A stretch of DNA of 64,000 bases from Hyphomicrobium_A sp044507625. GTDB taxonomy: Bacteria > Pseudomonadota > Alphaproteobacteria > Rhizobiales > Hyphomicrobiaceae. The translations under genes and the position numbers were made by a program. How positions within the stretch are numbered: position 1 is the first letter of the stretch; each line of letters begins with the position of its first letter. The DNA lies in the NCBI GenBank assembly GCA_044507625.1, contig JBIQJE010000005.1:62001-126000 (forward strand), in the 5' to 3' direction. Below, one piece after another: positions 1 to 8,597 of this stretch. The notes below the pieces were generated by a model. That model was not told where the DNA came from. It saw only the letters and a program-made list of their open reading frames with translations, and did not search any database.

Positions 1-336
1 AAGAAAATCGAAGCTATCATCAAGCCATTCAAGCTGGATGAGGTGAAGGAAGCCCTGCAGGAGATCGGCCTTCAGGGCATCACCGTACTGGAAGCCAAAG
101 GCTTCGGACGCCAGAAGGGCCACACGGAGCTCTACCGCGGGGCCGAGTACGTCGTCGACTTCCTGCCGAAGGTGAAGATAGAGGTCGTCCTCGCCGACGA
201 GATGCTGGACAAGGCCGTCGAGGCTATCCAGAAGGCGGCCAAGACCGGCCGCATCGGCGACGGCAAGATCTTCATCTCAACAATCGACACCGCCATCCGC
301 ATCCGCACCGGCGAAACGGGCGCCGAGGCGATCTGA
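1..336 (+). CDS. glnB: Nitrogen regulatory protein P-II (5' end cut by window)
   Basis: P-II signals nitrogen and carbon status by binding ATP/ADP and 2-oxoglutarate and by uridylylation of a T-loop tyrosine. It controls GlnE, NtrB and transporters. The window opens at codon 2 (KKIEAIIKPFKLDEV), so only the start codon seems to be missing, and 111 residues are visible, which fits the usual 112. The T-loop RGAEYVVDF carries the modified Tyr51, and the C-terminal signature GKIFISTIDTAIRIRTGE is intact. glnA follows after 73 bp on the same strand, the classical glnBA arrangement of alphaproteobacteria, which is usually controlled by NtrC. The promoter lies outside the window. GlnK is the alternative, but the glnA neighbour favours GlnB. 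Confidence 0.96.
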   Translation, partial: KKIEAIIKPFKLDEVKEALQEIGLQGITVLEAKGFGRQKGHTELYRGAEYVVDFLPKVKIEVVLADEMLDKAVEAIQKAAKTGRIGDGKIFISTIDTAIRIRTGETGAEAI

Positions 337-409
337 ATTGCAGCTCAGGGGCCGCCCTCGGACCCTTTCCAGAGAAGACGCCGTAAAGGCAATCAACAGG
401 GGAACACCC

Positions 410-1819
410 ATGCAGACCACCAACGATGTCCTCAAGACCATCAAGGACAAGGACATCAAATTCGTCGATTTCCGCTTCACCGACACGAAAGGCAAGATGC
501 AGCACGTGACTGCGCACACCTCGACGGTGGACGAGGATGTGTTCGCTGACGGCTATGCCTTCGATGGCTCGTCCATCGCCGGGTGGAAGGGCATCGAATC
601 CTCGGACATGCTGCTGATGCCGGACGCGGCCTCCGCGCATATCGATCCGTTCTTCGCCCAATCGACGCTCGCCGTGTTCTGCGACGTGCTCGAGCCTTCG
701 ACGGGCCAGTTCTATGAGCGCGATCCGCGCGGCATCGCGAAGAAGGCCGAGGCCTATCTGAAGTCCACCGGCATCGGCGACACCATCTTCATGGGCCCCG
801 AGGCCGAATTCTTCATCTTCGATGACGTGCGCTTCACCACGGAGCCGTACAACACCGGCTTCCGCGTCGATTCCACCGAGCTGCCGACCAACACCGGCAC
901 TGAATACGAGATGGGCAACCTTGCCCACCGTCCGCGCACGAAGGGCGGCTACTTCCCCGTGCCGCCGATCGACAGCTGCCAGGATATCCGCTCCGAAATG
1001 ATCTCGGTGCTCGTCGAGATGGGCGTCAGCGTCGAGAAGCATCACCACGAGGTTGCCGCCGCGCAGCACGAGCTCGGGATCAAGTTCGGTCCGATGGTGA
1101 CGATCGCGGACCACATGCAGATCTATAAGTACGTCACGCACATGGTGGCGCAGGCCTACGGCAAGACGGCAACGTTCATGCCCAAGCCCGTCTTCGGCGA
1201 CAACGGCTCGGGCATGCACGTGCACCAGTCGATCTGGAAGGATGGCAACCCGACCTTCGCCGGCAACCGGTACGCGGACCTGTCGGAGACGGCGCTCAAC
1301 TACATCGCGGGCATCCTGAAGCACGCGAAGGCGCTCAACGCCTTCACCAACCCGACGACGAACTCCTACAAGCGTCTGGTTCCGGGCTACGAGGCGCCGG
1401 TGCTGCTCGCCTACTCGGCGCGCAACCGCTCCGCCTCGTGCCGCATCCCGCACGTGTCGAGCCCGAAGGCAAAGCGCTTCGAGGTCCGCTTCCCCGATCC
1501 GATGGCGAACCCCTATCTCGCCTTCACGGCCATGCTGATGGCGGGCATCGACGGCATCGTGAACAAGCTCAATCCGGGCGATCCGATGGACAAGAACCTC
1601 TACGATCTGCCGCCGGCCGAGCTGGCCAACATCCCGACCGTTTGCGGCAGCCTGCGCGAGGCGCTCGACTCGCTCGACAACGACCGCGCGTTCCTCAAGG
1701 CGGGCGGGGTGATGAGCGACGACATGATCGACGCATACATCGAGCTGCGGATGGCCGAGAACATGCGCTACGAGATGACACCGCATCCGGTCGAGTACGA
1801 CATGTACTACTCGCTCTGA
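410..1819 (+). CDS. glnA: Glutamine synthetase type I
   Basis: Cytoplasmic ATP-dependent ligase making glutamine from glutamate and ammonium, the centre of nitrogen assimilation. The product is 469 residues, the normal GSI length, and starts MQTTNDVLKTIKD with an AGGGGA ribosome site 5 bases upstream. Family motifs are present: the catalytic-domain stretch MGPEAEFFIFDD, the ATP-binding region around KPVFGDNGSGMHVHQS, and the adenylylation loop NLYDLPPAE whose Tyr is the GlnE target, so activity is probably covalently regulated. It lies directly after glnB and before a strong hairpin terminator, so glnBA is probably the whole operon. Confidence 0.98.
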   Translation: MQTTNDVLKTIKDKDIKFVDFRFTDTKGKMQHVTAHTSTVDEDVFADGYAFDGSSIAGWKGIESSDMLLMPDAASAHIDPFFAQSTLAVFCDVLEPSTGQFYERDPRGIAKKAEAYLKSTGIGDTIFMGPEAEFFIFDDVRFTTEPYNTGFRVDSTELPTNTGTEYEMGNLAHRPRTKGGYFPVPPIDSCQDIRSEMISVLVEMGVSVEKHHHEVAAAQHELGIKFGPMVTIADHMQIYKYVTHMVAQAYGKTATFMPKPVFGDNGSGMHVHQSIWKDGNPTFAGNRYADLSETALNYIAGILKHAKALNAFTNPTTNSYKRLVPGYEAPVLLAYSARNRSASCRIPHVSSPKAKRFEVRFPDPMANPYLAFTAMLMAGIDGIVNKLNPGDPMDKNLYDLPPAELANIPTVCGSLREALDSLDNDRAFLKAGGVMSDDMIDAYIELRMAENMRYEMTPHPVEYDMYYSL

Positions 1820-1838
1820 GCGGCGTGCATCGATGCCG

Positions 1839-1868
1839 AAAGGCCCGGGAGCGATCCCGGGCCTTTTT
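1839..1868 (+). terminator. Rho-independent terminator of glnBA
   Basis: A 12-bp perfect stem (AAAGGCCCGGGA / TCCCGGGCCTTT) with a GCGA tetraloop, running into a T-run, 20 bp after the glnA stop codon. Confidence 0.93.
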
Positions 1869-1896
1869 GGTTTTGGCGCGGTGTGGAGCGTGGCCG

Positions 1897-2199
1897 TCAG
1901 AAGTAGAACAGCACCGCGAGGAACAGGGCGGCCCAGCCAATGAGCCACAGCCGGTGCGCCTGGCCGATGAGCCAGACGCCACAGCGCCGCGCCGCATCCT
2001 TCCAGGGAACCTGCGCGATGAGCGCGATGAGAAGACCAATCCCGAGCCCGGCGATGACTGAGCGATAGTCGAACGCGGGAGCCTCGATTTCGAAACCGGC
2101 CACGCCCGCGGTCGGCGCACCGACGGGCGCCACCACGATCACGGCGGCGATCATCAGGCCGAGGGCCAGCATCGATATGAAGTTGAGGACTGACCGCAT
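1897..2199 (-). CDS. Small membrane protein, function unknown
   Basis: About 100 residues from the ATG at 2199 (MRSVLNFISMLALGLM); an upstream in-frame TTG at 2229 would add 10 residues, and neither start has a clear ribosome site. Three hydrophobic segments are visible: residues ~1-22, a central segment (SVIAGLGIGLLIALIAQ) and a C-terminal one (LIGWAALFLAVLFYF), so it is probably an inner-membrane protein. It converges on glnA. I do not recognise the family. A secretion-system or transporter role would be a guess. Confidence 0.6.
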   Translation of the reverse strand: MRSVLNFISMLALGLMIAAVIVVAPVGAPTAGVAGFEIEAPAFDYRSVIAGLGIGLLIALIAQVPWKDAARRCGVWLIGQAHRLWLIGWAALFLAVLFYF

Positions 2200-2905
2200 G
2201 CGGAAACCGAAAGCGAGCTTCGGGCGCAAGCTACAGGGCGCAATTCCAACAACCCGTTAACCATGCGCTTGCCGGTTGACAGGGCCACCGTTCGCGACGA
2301 GGGTTGTATGACCCCTTTCAGACAAAGGAGGTCTAGGAAAATGTCACCACCCGCCCAGAGGACGCCACTATCCGAGGCATCCTGACGAGGATGCAGCGGG
2401 AAGTGGCGCTCCGACAATCCGATGCACGTGTCGGCGTAGAGATGCGTCGCCCGGTTGCATCGGCCCTTCAGGCAAACGTTGCCTGCTGGCGAGAGGGCCG
2501 GTCCGACAGCCGGTGATGCACTTGAGCCGCAATCATCCACCTCTGGATAGTTCGGCCGCATAGAGCGAACGATCGCCCGGTGGCATCGCGCTCGACCAAA
2601 AGTGCCGAAAAGCCAAGTAAAAATGGGCCCGGGCGCTCCGCGCATCGGGCCCGCGGCGTTTTTATGGGTTCCGCGGCGTCTATACAGCCATGTGAACACA
2701 ACCGTTCATCCCTCGGGAATATTTGTAGAAAATTCACCATAGGGTGCGACGCTCCCCATGGGCATCGTAATTTGCCTTGCCCTTTCAAGTGCCTGCATCC
2801 CCGCCTTCAGTCGTCGTGCCATCCGGCGGGTGCAAAGCACGAGAACGCGATGCAAGGGCTGCGTCACGCGCCGCCTGCGTCCGTCACAGAAAGTGGAGCT
2901 GCTCC
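2200..2905. other. ~700-bp stretch without a convincing gene
   Basis: No long ORF here has convincing codon use. Two things stand out. First, a textbook ribosome site AAAGGAGG at 2324-2331 lies 9 bases before an ATG at 2341 that opens a 14-codon ORF (MSPPAQRTPLSEAS, 2341-2385); it is followed by a 41-codon ORF at 2391-2516 with an ATG right behind a GACGAGG. Second, a GC-rich inverted repeat (GGGCCCG...CGGGCCC) at 2623-2653 runs into TTTTT at 2659-2664 and could be a terminator on the + strand, as expected if a small transcript starts near 2280. Confidence 0.4.
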
Positions 2906-3955
2906 ATGCGGGCCATGACATTCGACGACGACAGCGCGAACCCGACGGAGAACTTCCTGCGGGTGCTGGATCAATTCGCGGCGCTGCGTACATATTCGAG
3001 TGCTGCGCCCGCGGTCGGCGGCTATCGCTTGTTCGCCTCGCGGCATGCCGCGCATCGCAAATCGCACTTCCGCCTCGCCTCTTCCGCCGCCATCGCTGCC
3101 CTCGCAAACGCGCGGATGCGCCTCACGGGATTTTTGTCGGTGCTTTTCATCGGCGGGCTCGGCCTTGCCGTTCTGTCCGGTCCGTCGAGCTGCCCGTGCT
3201 CGAATGCGTTCACGATCGCCGAGCAGGACGATGCCCTCACCCGGCTCGGCTATGTCGGAAGCGGCCGTCTCGCGACGGATCGAGAGACGGCCCCGGAGAC
3301 GACGCAGGTCGCTGAAGCGCCCTTCTTCGATTCCCAGCGCAGCATGACGGACCTGTCATCGATCATCACTTCCGCCGTCGAGCCGCGTGCGGTTGCCCCA
3401 GCCGATGCCGCGCACGTGGCTTCGCTGAGCACGGCGGAGAGCCTCGCGGAGAAATTCGCCTCCGACGGCGATGCCAGCACGTCGCCGGCCGTTCGGGCCG
3501 TCGCCGCGCCATCCGTCAAAGGTGCATTGCCGCCGGCGGATGCTGCCGTGGAGGTTTCAAAGCCGCCCATGACGCGGGTTGCGGCGATCGATGCCGACGA
3601 GGCCGACGAGGCCGACGGCGCCGGCGTCGCCGCTCGCGCGCGTGGGGATGAAGCCCGCCACGAAACGGTCGCTGCGATCGATGCCCAACGCGCGCCCGAA
3701 GCGCATTCGGCTGCAGAGGACCACAAGGCGGTCGCAAAGGCTTTTGCCGATGACGACGACGACAGGCCGGTGAAGAAGATGCACGCGCTGCGCAAGCGCG
3801 GCGTCGTCCGTGCCTATCGCTCGCCCATGCATGTGCCGGCACGCACGGCCGCGAAGAAGGAACCGGACGCGCAATACACCAAGCGGGCCCCGAAATGGGC
3901 GCAGCAGATGTTCAACAATCCCTGGCAGTCGCAGGCGTTTTCCTACACGCGCTAA
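2906..3955 (+). CDS. Hypothetical protein with one membrane anchor
   Basis: 349 residues from ATG 2906 (MRAMTFDDDSANPTENFLRVL), which has GTGGAG 8 bases upstream; an earlier in-frame start at 2777 lacks this. The N-terminal ~70 residues are basic and probably cytoplasmic. One hydrophobic segment follows (LTGFLSVLFIGGLGLAVLSG, ~residues 73-92), then a long low-complexity Ala/Asp-rich region with DEADEADEADG-like runs and a basic C-terminus ending in KWAQQMFNNPWQSQAFSYTR. It looks like a single-pass envelope protein. No domain is recognised, and the aromatic conserved-looking tail is the part most likely to be functional. Confidence 0.7.
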   Translation: MRAMTFDDDSANPTENFLRVLDQFAALRTYSSAAPAVGGYRLFASRHAAHRKSHFRLASSAAIAALANARMRLTGFLSVLFIGGLGLAVLSGPSSCPCSNAFTIAEQDDALTRLGYVGSGRLATDRETAPETTQVAEAPFFDSQRSMTDLSSIITSAVEPRAVAPADAAHVASLSTAESLAEKFASDGDASTSPAVRAVAAPSVKGALPPADAAVEVSKPPMTRVAAIDADEADEADGAGVAARARGDEARHETVAAIDAQRAPEAHSAAEDHKAVAKAFADDDDDRPVKKMHALRKRGVVRAYRSPMHVPARTAAKKEPDAQYTKRAPKWAQQMFNNPWQSQAFSYTR

Positions 3956-4139
3956 TTACGTCGGCGGTGGGCGCCGCAGCGAGCCCTTTCATGCGGCCAT
4001 GTCGTGCACGGATGGCCGCATAGTTCTTGCCGCTGGATGACTTCCGCATGGGCAAGCGCTCGGCGTGAGCGCGCATTGGCATTCACCCGTCGGCAAAGCC
4101 GCCATCGGCACGCCACAGCCGCTGCGCAATCTGTGCGGC

Positions 4140-4919
4140 ATGCGACTGCTTCTCTGCGCGGCGTTCGCCGCCTCCCTCATCCTTGCCTCGAGCGCTGTGC
4201 AAGCCGCTCCGCCGGGCTATGCCTGGAGCTTTGCGCCGGAGGCTGAAACGCTCGAACAGCGCATCCCGGCCCCGCCGGGATTCACGCGGGTTTCCGTGGC
4301 GCCGGAGAGTTGGGCCGCGTGGCTGCGCCGTCTGCCGATGAAGCCGGCGGGCGCGCCGGTTCTCACCTTCACCGGCACGAAGAAATGGCGGCAGGACGTG
4401 CACGCCGCCGTGATCGATATCGATGTCGGCAACCGCGACCTGCAACAGTGCGCCGACGCCATCATGCGGCTCCGCGCCGAGTGGCTCTTCGCGGCCGGCC
4501 GCCAGCGCGAGATCGCCTTCAACGATACGGAGGGCAAGCGCCTGGCGTTTTCGGCGCGGCGCGACCGGAGCTATCCGTCGTTTCGCAAATATATGGACTA
4601 CGTATTCGCCTACGCGAGCACCTATTCCCTCGAACGGGAGCTGCGCCGCGCCGATCTCGCTACTCTGGCCATCGGCGATGTGTTCATCCGCGGCGGCTTT
4701 CCCGGTCACGCGGTGCTCGTGACCGATATGGCGGAGAACGCCGAGACGGGAGAGAAGCGCTTTCTGCTCGTGCAGAGCTACATGCCCGCGCAGCAGATGC
4801 ACGTGCTGAAGAATCCAGCCGCCGCCGATGGCTCGCCCTGGTATCCGGCGGCCTTCGACGGCGACCTGATCACGCCCGAATGGAATTTTGCGGCCGGCGC
4901 GCTGCGGCGCTGGCCTTGA
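4140..4919 (+). CDS. DUF4846 family secreted protein
   Basis: 259 residues starting MRLLLCAAFAASLILASSAVQA, a clear Sec signal peptide with cleavage after VQA. The longer GTG start at 4065 would bury this signal, so 4140 is preferred. The mature part has the layout I associate with DUF4846: a segment around DLQQCADAIMRLRAEWLFAAG, the block GDVFIRGGFPGHAVLVTDMA and the tail LVQSYMPAQQMHVLKNP. Family members are periplasmic or outer-membrane-associated proteins of unknown function. It stands alone between a + strand hypothetical and a - strand block of tiny membrane proteins. Confidence 0.85.
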   Translation: MRLLLCAAFAASLILASSAVQAAPPGYAWSFAPEAETLEQRIPAPPGFTRVSVAPESWAAWLRRLPMKPAGAPVLTFTGTKKWRQDVHAAVIDIDVGNRDLQQCADAIMRLRAEWLFAAGRQREIAFNDTEGKRLAFSARRDRSYPSFRKYMDYVFAYASTYSLERELRRADLATLAIGDVFIRGGFPGHAVLVTDMAENAETGEKRFLLVQSYMPAQQMHVLKNPAAADGSPWYPAAFDGDLITPEWNFAAGALRRWP

Positions 4920-4945
4920 CGCGGAGAATCTCTCCCCGCGGGCGC

Positions 4946-5125
4946 TCAGCGAATGATCGCGAGCGACGCCAGCGCGGCAACGACGAAGGTCACCAGTCCG
5001 GCTGCGGTGTAGAGCAGCGAATTCGGATCGGCATGGGTCATCATCTGCGCAAGCGCAACGCCGAGGCCGGCAAGTCCGATGATGACGACCACCAGGCTGG
5101 TGAGTAGCCCTGTAACTCCGCTCAT
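4946..5125 (-). CDS. 59-residue membrane protein
   Basis: Short ORF MSGVTGLLTSLVVVIIGLAG... ending SLAIIR, with GGGGAG 9 bases before its ATG. It has two hydrophobic helices (residues ~6-27 and ~40-57) joined by a polar turn (MMTHADPNSL), a typical two-pass hairpin membrane peptide. It is the third of three consecutive tiny membrane genes on this strand (5866 to 4946), 56 bp after the previous one. No family is recognised. Confidence 0.7.
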   Translation of the reverse strand: MSGVTGLLTSLVVVIIGLAGLGVALAQMMTHADPNSLLYTAAGLVTFVVAALASLAIIR

Positions 5126-5181
5126 TTGTTCTTTCTCCCCTTGTTGTGTCGGCAGTTGCTGCCGGTCTCGTTGGTACTGTC

Positions 5182-5502
5182 TTATGGCGCCGGTTGTCCG
5201 GAACGCTCCGGGGCGGGCGCTTCCTGCCCCTGCTGGCGCGCCTGATCCTGCTCAGCGGCGTAATCGCGGATATACCCCTCGATCGAATGCGGACCGTCCG
5301 GCTGCATGTGGGTGTAGGCGATGACACCGGCCGAAAGGCCGAAGGCGAGCACTATGGCCAGAATCGAGCGCAGCACAACCGTGCCGCGCCCCTTGGCGCG
5401 GGCCAGCGACGGACGGACGAGGCCGACGGCGAGATAAAGCAGTCCGGCCGCGAAAATCGCCGTCGCGGCAAGGTCCGTATTATCGATCAGGCGGTCGTAC
5501 AT
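5182..5502 (-). CDS. Small two-helix membrane protein, paralogue of the next gene
   Basis: 106 residues from ATG 5502 (MYDRLIDNTDLAATAIFAAG). The start was chosen because GGGGG lies 9 bases upstream and because the paralogue at 5606-5866 starts MYEKLLEYSS. Both proteins share the plan M-Y-[DE]-[RK]-L-[IL], first membrane helix ending YL[AV]VGL[VL][RQ]PS, a short basic loop with [KR]G or KRS, a second helix and a proline-rich tail, so they arose by tandem duplication. The tail here is longer (EGYIRDYAAEQDQARQQGQE). Function unknown. Confidence 0.75.
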   Translation of the reverse strand: MYDRLIDNTDLAATAIFAAGLLYLAVGLVRPSLARAKGRGTVVLRSILAIVLAFGLSAGVIAYTHMQPDGPHSIEGYIRDYAAEQDQARQQGQEAPAPERSGQPAP

Positions 5503-5605
5503 CGCGCGCATCCCCCGGCGGGCCGAAGGCTTCGCCACCCCTTTTGAGACACGCAGCGCGGGGAACGGTCAATGGCTTTTATTGACCCGGGGCGTGCCCC
5601 CGTGC

Positions 5606-5866
5606 TCAGGGCTGCGCGGCCGCCGGCTGCTCCGGCACGATGTCGGCAGCCGGCGGCTGCGGGCCGACGTTGTCGAGGGGACGCGTCGCCACAAAAAATG
5701 CCGTCGAGGCCAGGAGCATGGCGATCACCGCCACGACGACGACGGTGCTGCGCTTTGCGGCCAGGACCCAGGAGGGCTGAAGGAGGCCGACGACCAGATA
5801 AAGAACGATGAGAACGAAGGCGAGCTGGAAGGACCAAGAGGAATATTCGAGGAGCTTTTCGTACAT
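5606..5866 (-). CDS. Small two-helix membrane protein, tandem paralogue
   Basis: 86 residues from ATG 5866 (MYEKLLEYSSWSFQLAFVLI), with GGAAAGG about 7 bases upstream. It has two membrane helices and a Pro/Ala-rich tail (PQPPAADIVPEQPAAAQP). It is the first gene of the three-gene - strand block, about 100 bp before its paralogue at 5182-5502. No family is recognised and nothing nearby suggests a job. Confidence 0.75.
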   Translation of the reverse strand: MYEKLLEYSSWSFQLAFVLIVLYLVVGLLQPSWVLAAKRSTVVVVAVIAMLLASTAFFVATRPLDNVGPQPPAADIVPEQPAAAQP

Positions 5867-6028
5867 GGTGGGCCTTTCCGAGGGCGTCGCCGAGCCAATT
5901 GTTTGCCCGCCCATATTCACCGCTGCGACTTAAGGGAATGCCAATCGGCCTTCTTCGAACACAGGTTGCCGGGGCACCTTACTCCGCCGCGGCGCCGGCT
6001 TGGCAGGAGACCGAATGCGCCGGGGCCC

Positions 6029-7129
6029 TCAGCGCGCCGCAGCGAGAGCCTCGGGCAGCTCGGTGGCAAGCACGGCGAGGTCCTCGTCGCGTCCGCAGCT
6101 GATGCGGATGCAGCGGTCGAGCGGGGCGACGCCCGGCATGCGCACGAAGATGTCCCGGTCGAGCAGCCCCTGCAGCACGCAGCGCGCGAACGTTCCATCC
6201 CGGCCGCAATCCACCGTGACGAAGTTCGCCCCCGATGGCAGCGGCTGCAGTCCGTTTTCGCGGGCGATGGTAGCGATCATCTCCCGGGCGCGGGCGATGC
6301 GGCCAACCGTATCGGCAAGGTAGGCTTGGTCTGCGAGGGCAGCCAGCGCGCCGATCTGGCCGACGCGATTGATGCCGTAGTGGTTGCGGACTTTCTCGAA
6401 GGCCGCGATCAAGCGCGCTTCACCGATGCAGTAGCCGATGCGCGCACCGGCCAGACCATAGGCCTTGGAGAAGGTGCGGAAGCGCAGAACCTGCCCGTTG
6501 CCGGCATCGATGGGCAGGCGCTCTCCCGGCGCGGTATCGCAATAGGCTTCATCGAGGCACAGGAGAACATCGCCCGGCAGCGCCGCGACCAATTCGCGGA
6601 GCGCGTCAGCGCCCCAGTAGGAGCCCATCGGATTGTCGGGGTTGCACACGTAGAGGATGCGGGCATTTTCGCGCCGCGCGGCATCGACGAGAGCGGCGAG
6701 ATCCTGGCGGTCGCTGCGGTAGGGGATTCGCACCAGACGGCCGCCGGCGCCCGCGACGTGGAAATTGAAGGTGGGATAGGTGCCATCGGAGGTCACGACG
6801 GCCGAGCCGGGATCCACCGTCAGCTTCACTGCAAGGCCGAGCAGCCCGTCGATGCCCTCACCGATGACGATATTGCCGATCTCGACGCCGTGAAAGCGCG
6901 CCAAGGCTGTCCGCAGCTCGTAGCTTTCGGGGTCGGCGTACATCCAATTGCCGCCGGCGGCGGCCGCCATGGCTGCAATGGCGTTCGGCGAGGGTCCGAA
7001 AATGCTTTCGTTGGCACCGAGCCGCGCCCGGAAGGGGCGGCCGCGCGCGCGCTCCTGCGCCTCCGGGCCAACGAACGGCACCATCGCGGGGAGGCTCTCG
7101 ATGAGGGCTGTCAGACGGGCGCGCGCCAT
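6029..7129 (-). CDS. Histidinol-phosphate aminotransferase-like PLP enzyme
   Basis: 366 residues, class I/II fold-type I aminotransferase of the HisC/CobC group. The start MARARLTALIESLPAM at 7129 fits the family length; an ORF extension to 7342 runs into the divergent gene. Motifs: substrate/PLP region LGANESIFGPSP (~38-48), CNPDNPMGSYW (~162-172), LDEAY (~192-196) and the Schiff-base lysine in FRTFSKAYGLAGARIGY (Lys222). HisC homologues act on histidinol phosphate or aromatic amino acids. No his genes are nearby, so the true substrate is open. It is divergent from the broken methyltransferase with almost no gap. Confidence 0.9.
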   Translation of the reverse strand: MARARLTALIESLPAMVPFVGPEAQERARGRPFRARLGANESIFGPSPNAIAAMAAAAGGNWMYADPESYELRTALARFHGVEIGNIVIGEGIDGLLGLAVKLTVDPGSAVVTSDGTYPTFNFHVAGAGGRLVRIPYRSDRQDLAALVDAARRENARILYVCNPDNPMGSYWGADALRELVAALPGDVLLCLDEAYCDTAPGERLPIDAGNGQVLRFRTFSKAYGLAGARIGYCIGEARLIAAFEKVRNHYGINRVGQIGALAALADQAYLADTVGRIARAREMIATIARENGLQPLPSGANFVTVDCGRDGTFARCVLQGLLDRDIFVRMPGVAPLDRCIRISCGRDEDLAVLATELPEALAAAR

Positions 7130-7131
7130 AA

Positions 7132-8078
7132 TTGCATTCGCTGAGGCTGATAGTGGCTTGGCTCCATGCCTCTGACCCGCGCGAGGGGTTTCGTCAACTG
7201 CGAGAAGATGGTTTGCCCCTGCCTGAGCTGCGCCGCATCTACGCACGGCAGATGCTTGCGCTTGCCGATGCGCTCGGCAATGGCCGCCTGGAAGATGCCT
7301 TCGCCGCCGTTCCGCGCGAGCGCTTCCTCGGCGCGGGACCATGGCGGATCATGACGCCTTGGTCTCCCTACGTGACCGTTCCGCATAGCGAGCGGGCGCT
7401 CGTCTATCAGGACGTCGTCGTGGCACTGGATGAAACGCGCGGCGTCAACAACGGCAGTCCGTCTCTCCACGCGCGCTGGATGCACCTCGCCGCCCCGCGC
7501 GAAGGCGAAACCGTCGTGCATGTCGGTTGCGGCGCCGGCTACTACACGGCCATTCTGGCGGAGCTCGTCGGTGTTTCCGGCCAGGTGACTGCCATTGAAT
7601 TCGATCGGGGCCGTGCCGAAAGCGCCGCACGCAATCTGCAGGATCGTCCCAACGTGCGCGCGTCATTCCCAGTGACGGGTACGCCTGGCCGCGGGAGCCG
7701 GCGGACGTCGTCTACGTCAACTTTGCGGCGCCGCGTCCAGCCGATGCCTGGATCGACAATCTGCGGATCGGCGGGCGGCTGATCTTTCCTCTCGGCGTGC
7801 CGCGCGAAGGGCCCGGCGCCGCTGCTGGACTGAATGCACTTGCCGTGCTGGTGAAGCGGCTCGAGGCGGGATACGCGGCGACGGGGCTGGGGTCCGTCTC
7901 GTTTGTCTATGCCGAGGGCGTCGAGGCTAACGTGAACGTCGACTCGCTGCGGCAGAGCCTCGCGCGGGGCGGCTGGCACGACATCCGAAGCTTGCACTGG
8001 AAAACACCGGCGGATCCGCAACGGTGCTGGGTCCAGTGCGAGGATTGGGCGCTGAGCTTCGATGCGCCAGCGGCCTAG
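7132..8078 (+). pseudogene. PIMT-like methyltransferase, frameshifted
   Basis: Two pieces of one SAM methyltransferase in different frames. The first (7132 to ~7660) contains RRIYARQMLALADALGN, AAVPRERFLGAGPW and the SAM loop VVHVGCGAGYYTAILAEL. From ~7665 the sense continues in another frame as IPSDGYAWPREPADVVYVNFA... and then RIGGRLIFPLGVPREGPG to the stop at 8078. The break is at the GC-repeat GTGCGCGCGTC (~7650-7660): removing one GC dinucleotide restores NVRVIPSDGYAWPRE. It is either a real loss by slippage or a sequencing error. The TTG at 7132 is only a limit; translation may begin further in. The 3' end overlaps the convergent DUF1489 gene by 4 bp. Confidence 0.8.
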
Positions 8079-8512
8079 AGCAGGCCGAGGGCGGCAAGCT
8101 CACGGCGCATGGCTGGCGGAAGATCCCCCGCGTCGTCACCGCCACGGCCGAGATCGCGCGGGGCGTCCGCAGCATCGAGGTAGCGCCAGCCCTGAAACGC
8201 GCGCCGGGGAACAGGCCGCACCGGCACCAGAACCGGATCGAGCAGGATGTGGCAGGCGGCGCGACCATCCTCCCGGGTGCCCTGCTCGAACCCGATCAGC
8301 TTCTGGCGCACCTGTACGCTGCCCTTGATAACCCAGTAGAGCGAACCGCCGTCCAGCAGCTCCGCTTCGCGCTTCGGGGTCTGGAAGGTCGTGTGGCTGA
8401 CGCGCGGCTTCTTGCCGGCCTTCTTCTGCTCGGCCATGCGTCCTTTCTGCCAGTCGGCCAGCTCCTCGATGCTGTCGACCCCGACGCATAGCTTGATGAG
8501 GTGCAGCGCCAC
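8075..8512 (-). CDS. DUF1489 family protein
   Basis: 145 residues, starting MALHLIKLCVGVDSIEELADWQ, the conserved opening of DUF1489 (COG5458), a family nearly confined to alphaproteobacteria. Further conserved stretches are PRVSHTTFQTPKREAELLDGGSLYWVIKG and the mid-protein block QKLIGFEQGTREDGRAACHILLDP. Predicted soluble and cytoplasmic, of unknown function. Its end overlaps the end of the frameshifted methyltransferase by 4 bp. Confidence 0.93.
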   Translation of the reverse strand: MALHLIKLCVGVDSIEELADWQKGRMAEQKKAGKKPRVSHTTFQTPKREAELLDGGSLYWVIKGSVQVRQKLIGFEQGTREDGRAACHILLDPVLVPVRPVPRRAFQGWRYLDAADAPRDLGRGGDDAGDLPPAMRRELAALGLL

Positions 8513-8597
8513 TGTCAGTCCTCCGGAAGCGCTTCAGCATGGACCTGCTCCGTGCGGGCGGCGCGTGCGTGCCGCGCACATCCACAGGCAGATCCGC

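Noticed and set aside
272..1948. Very long - strand ORF (558 codons) opposite glnA
   Set aside because: It mirrors the codons of glnA, a certain gene with intact family motifs. Arg- and His-rich translation, no ribosome site and no domain.
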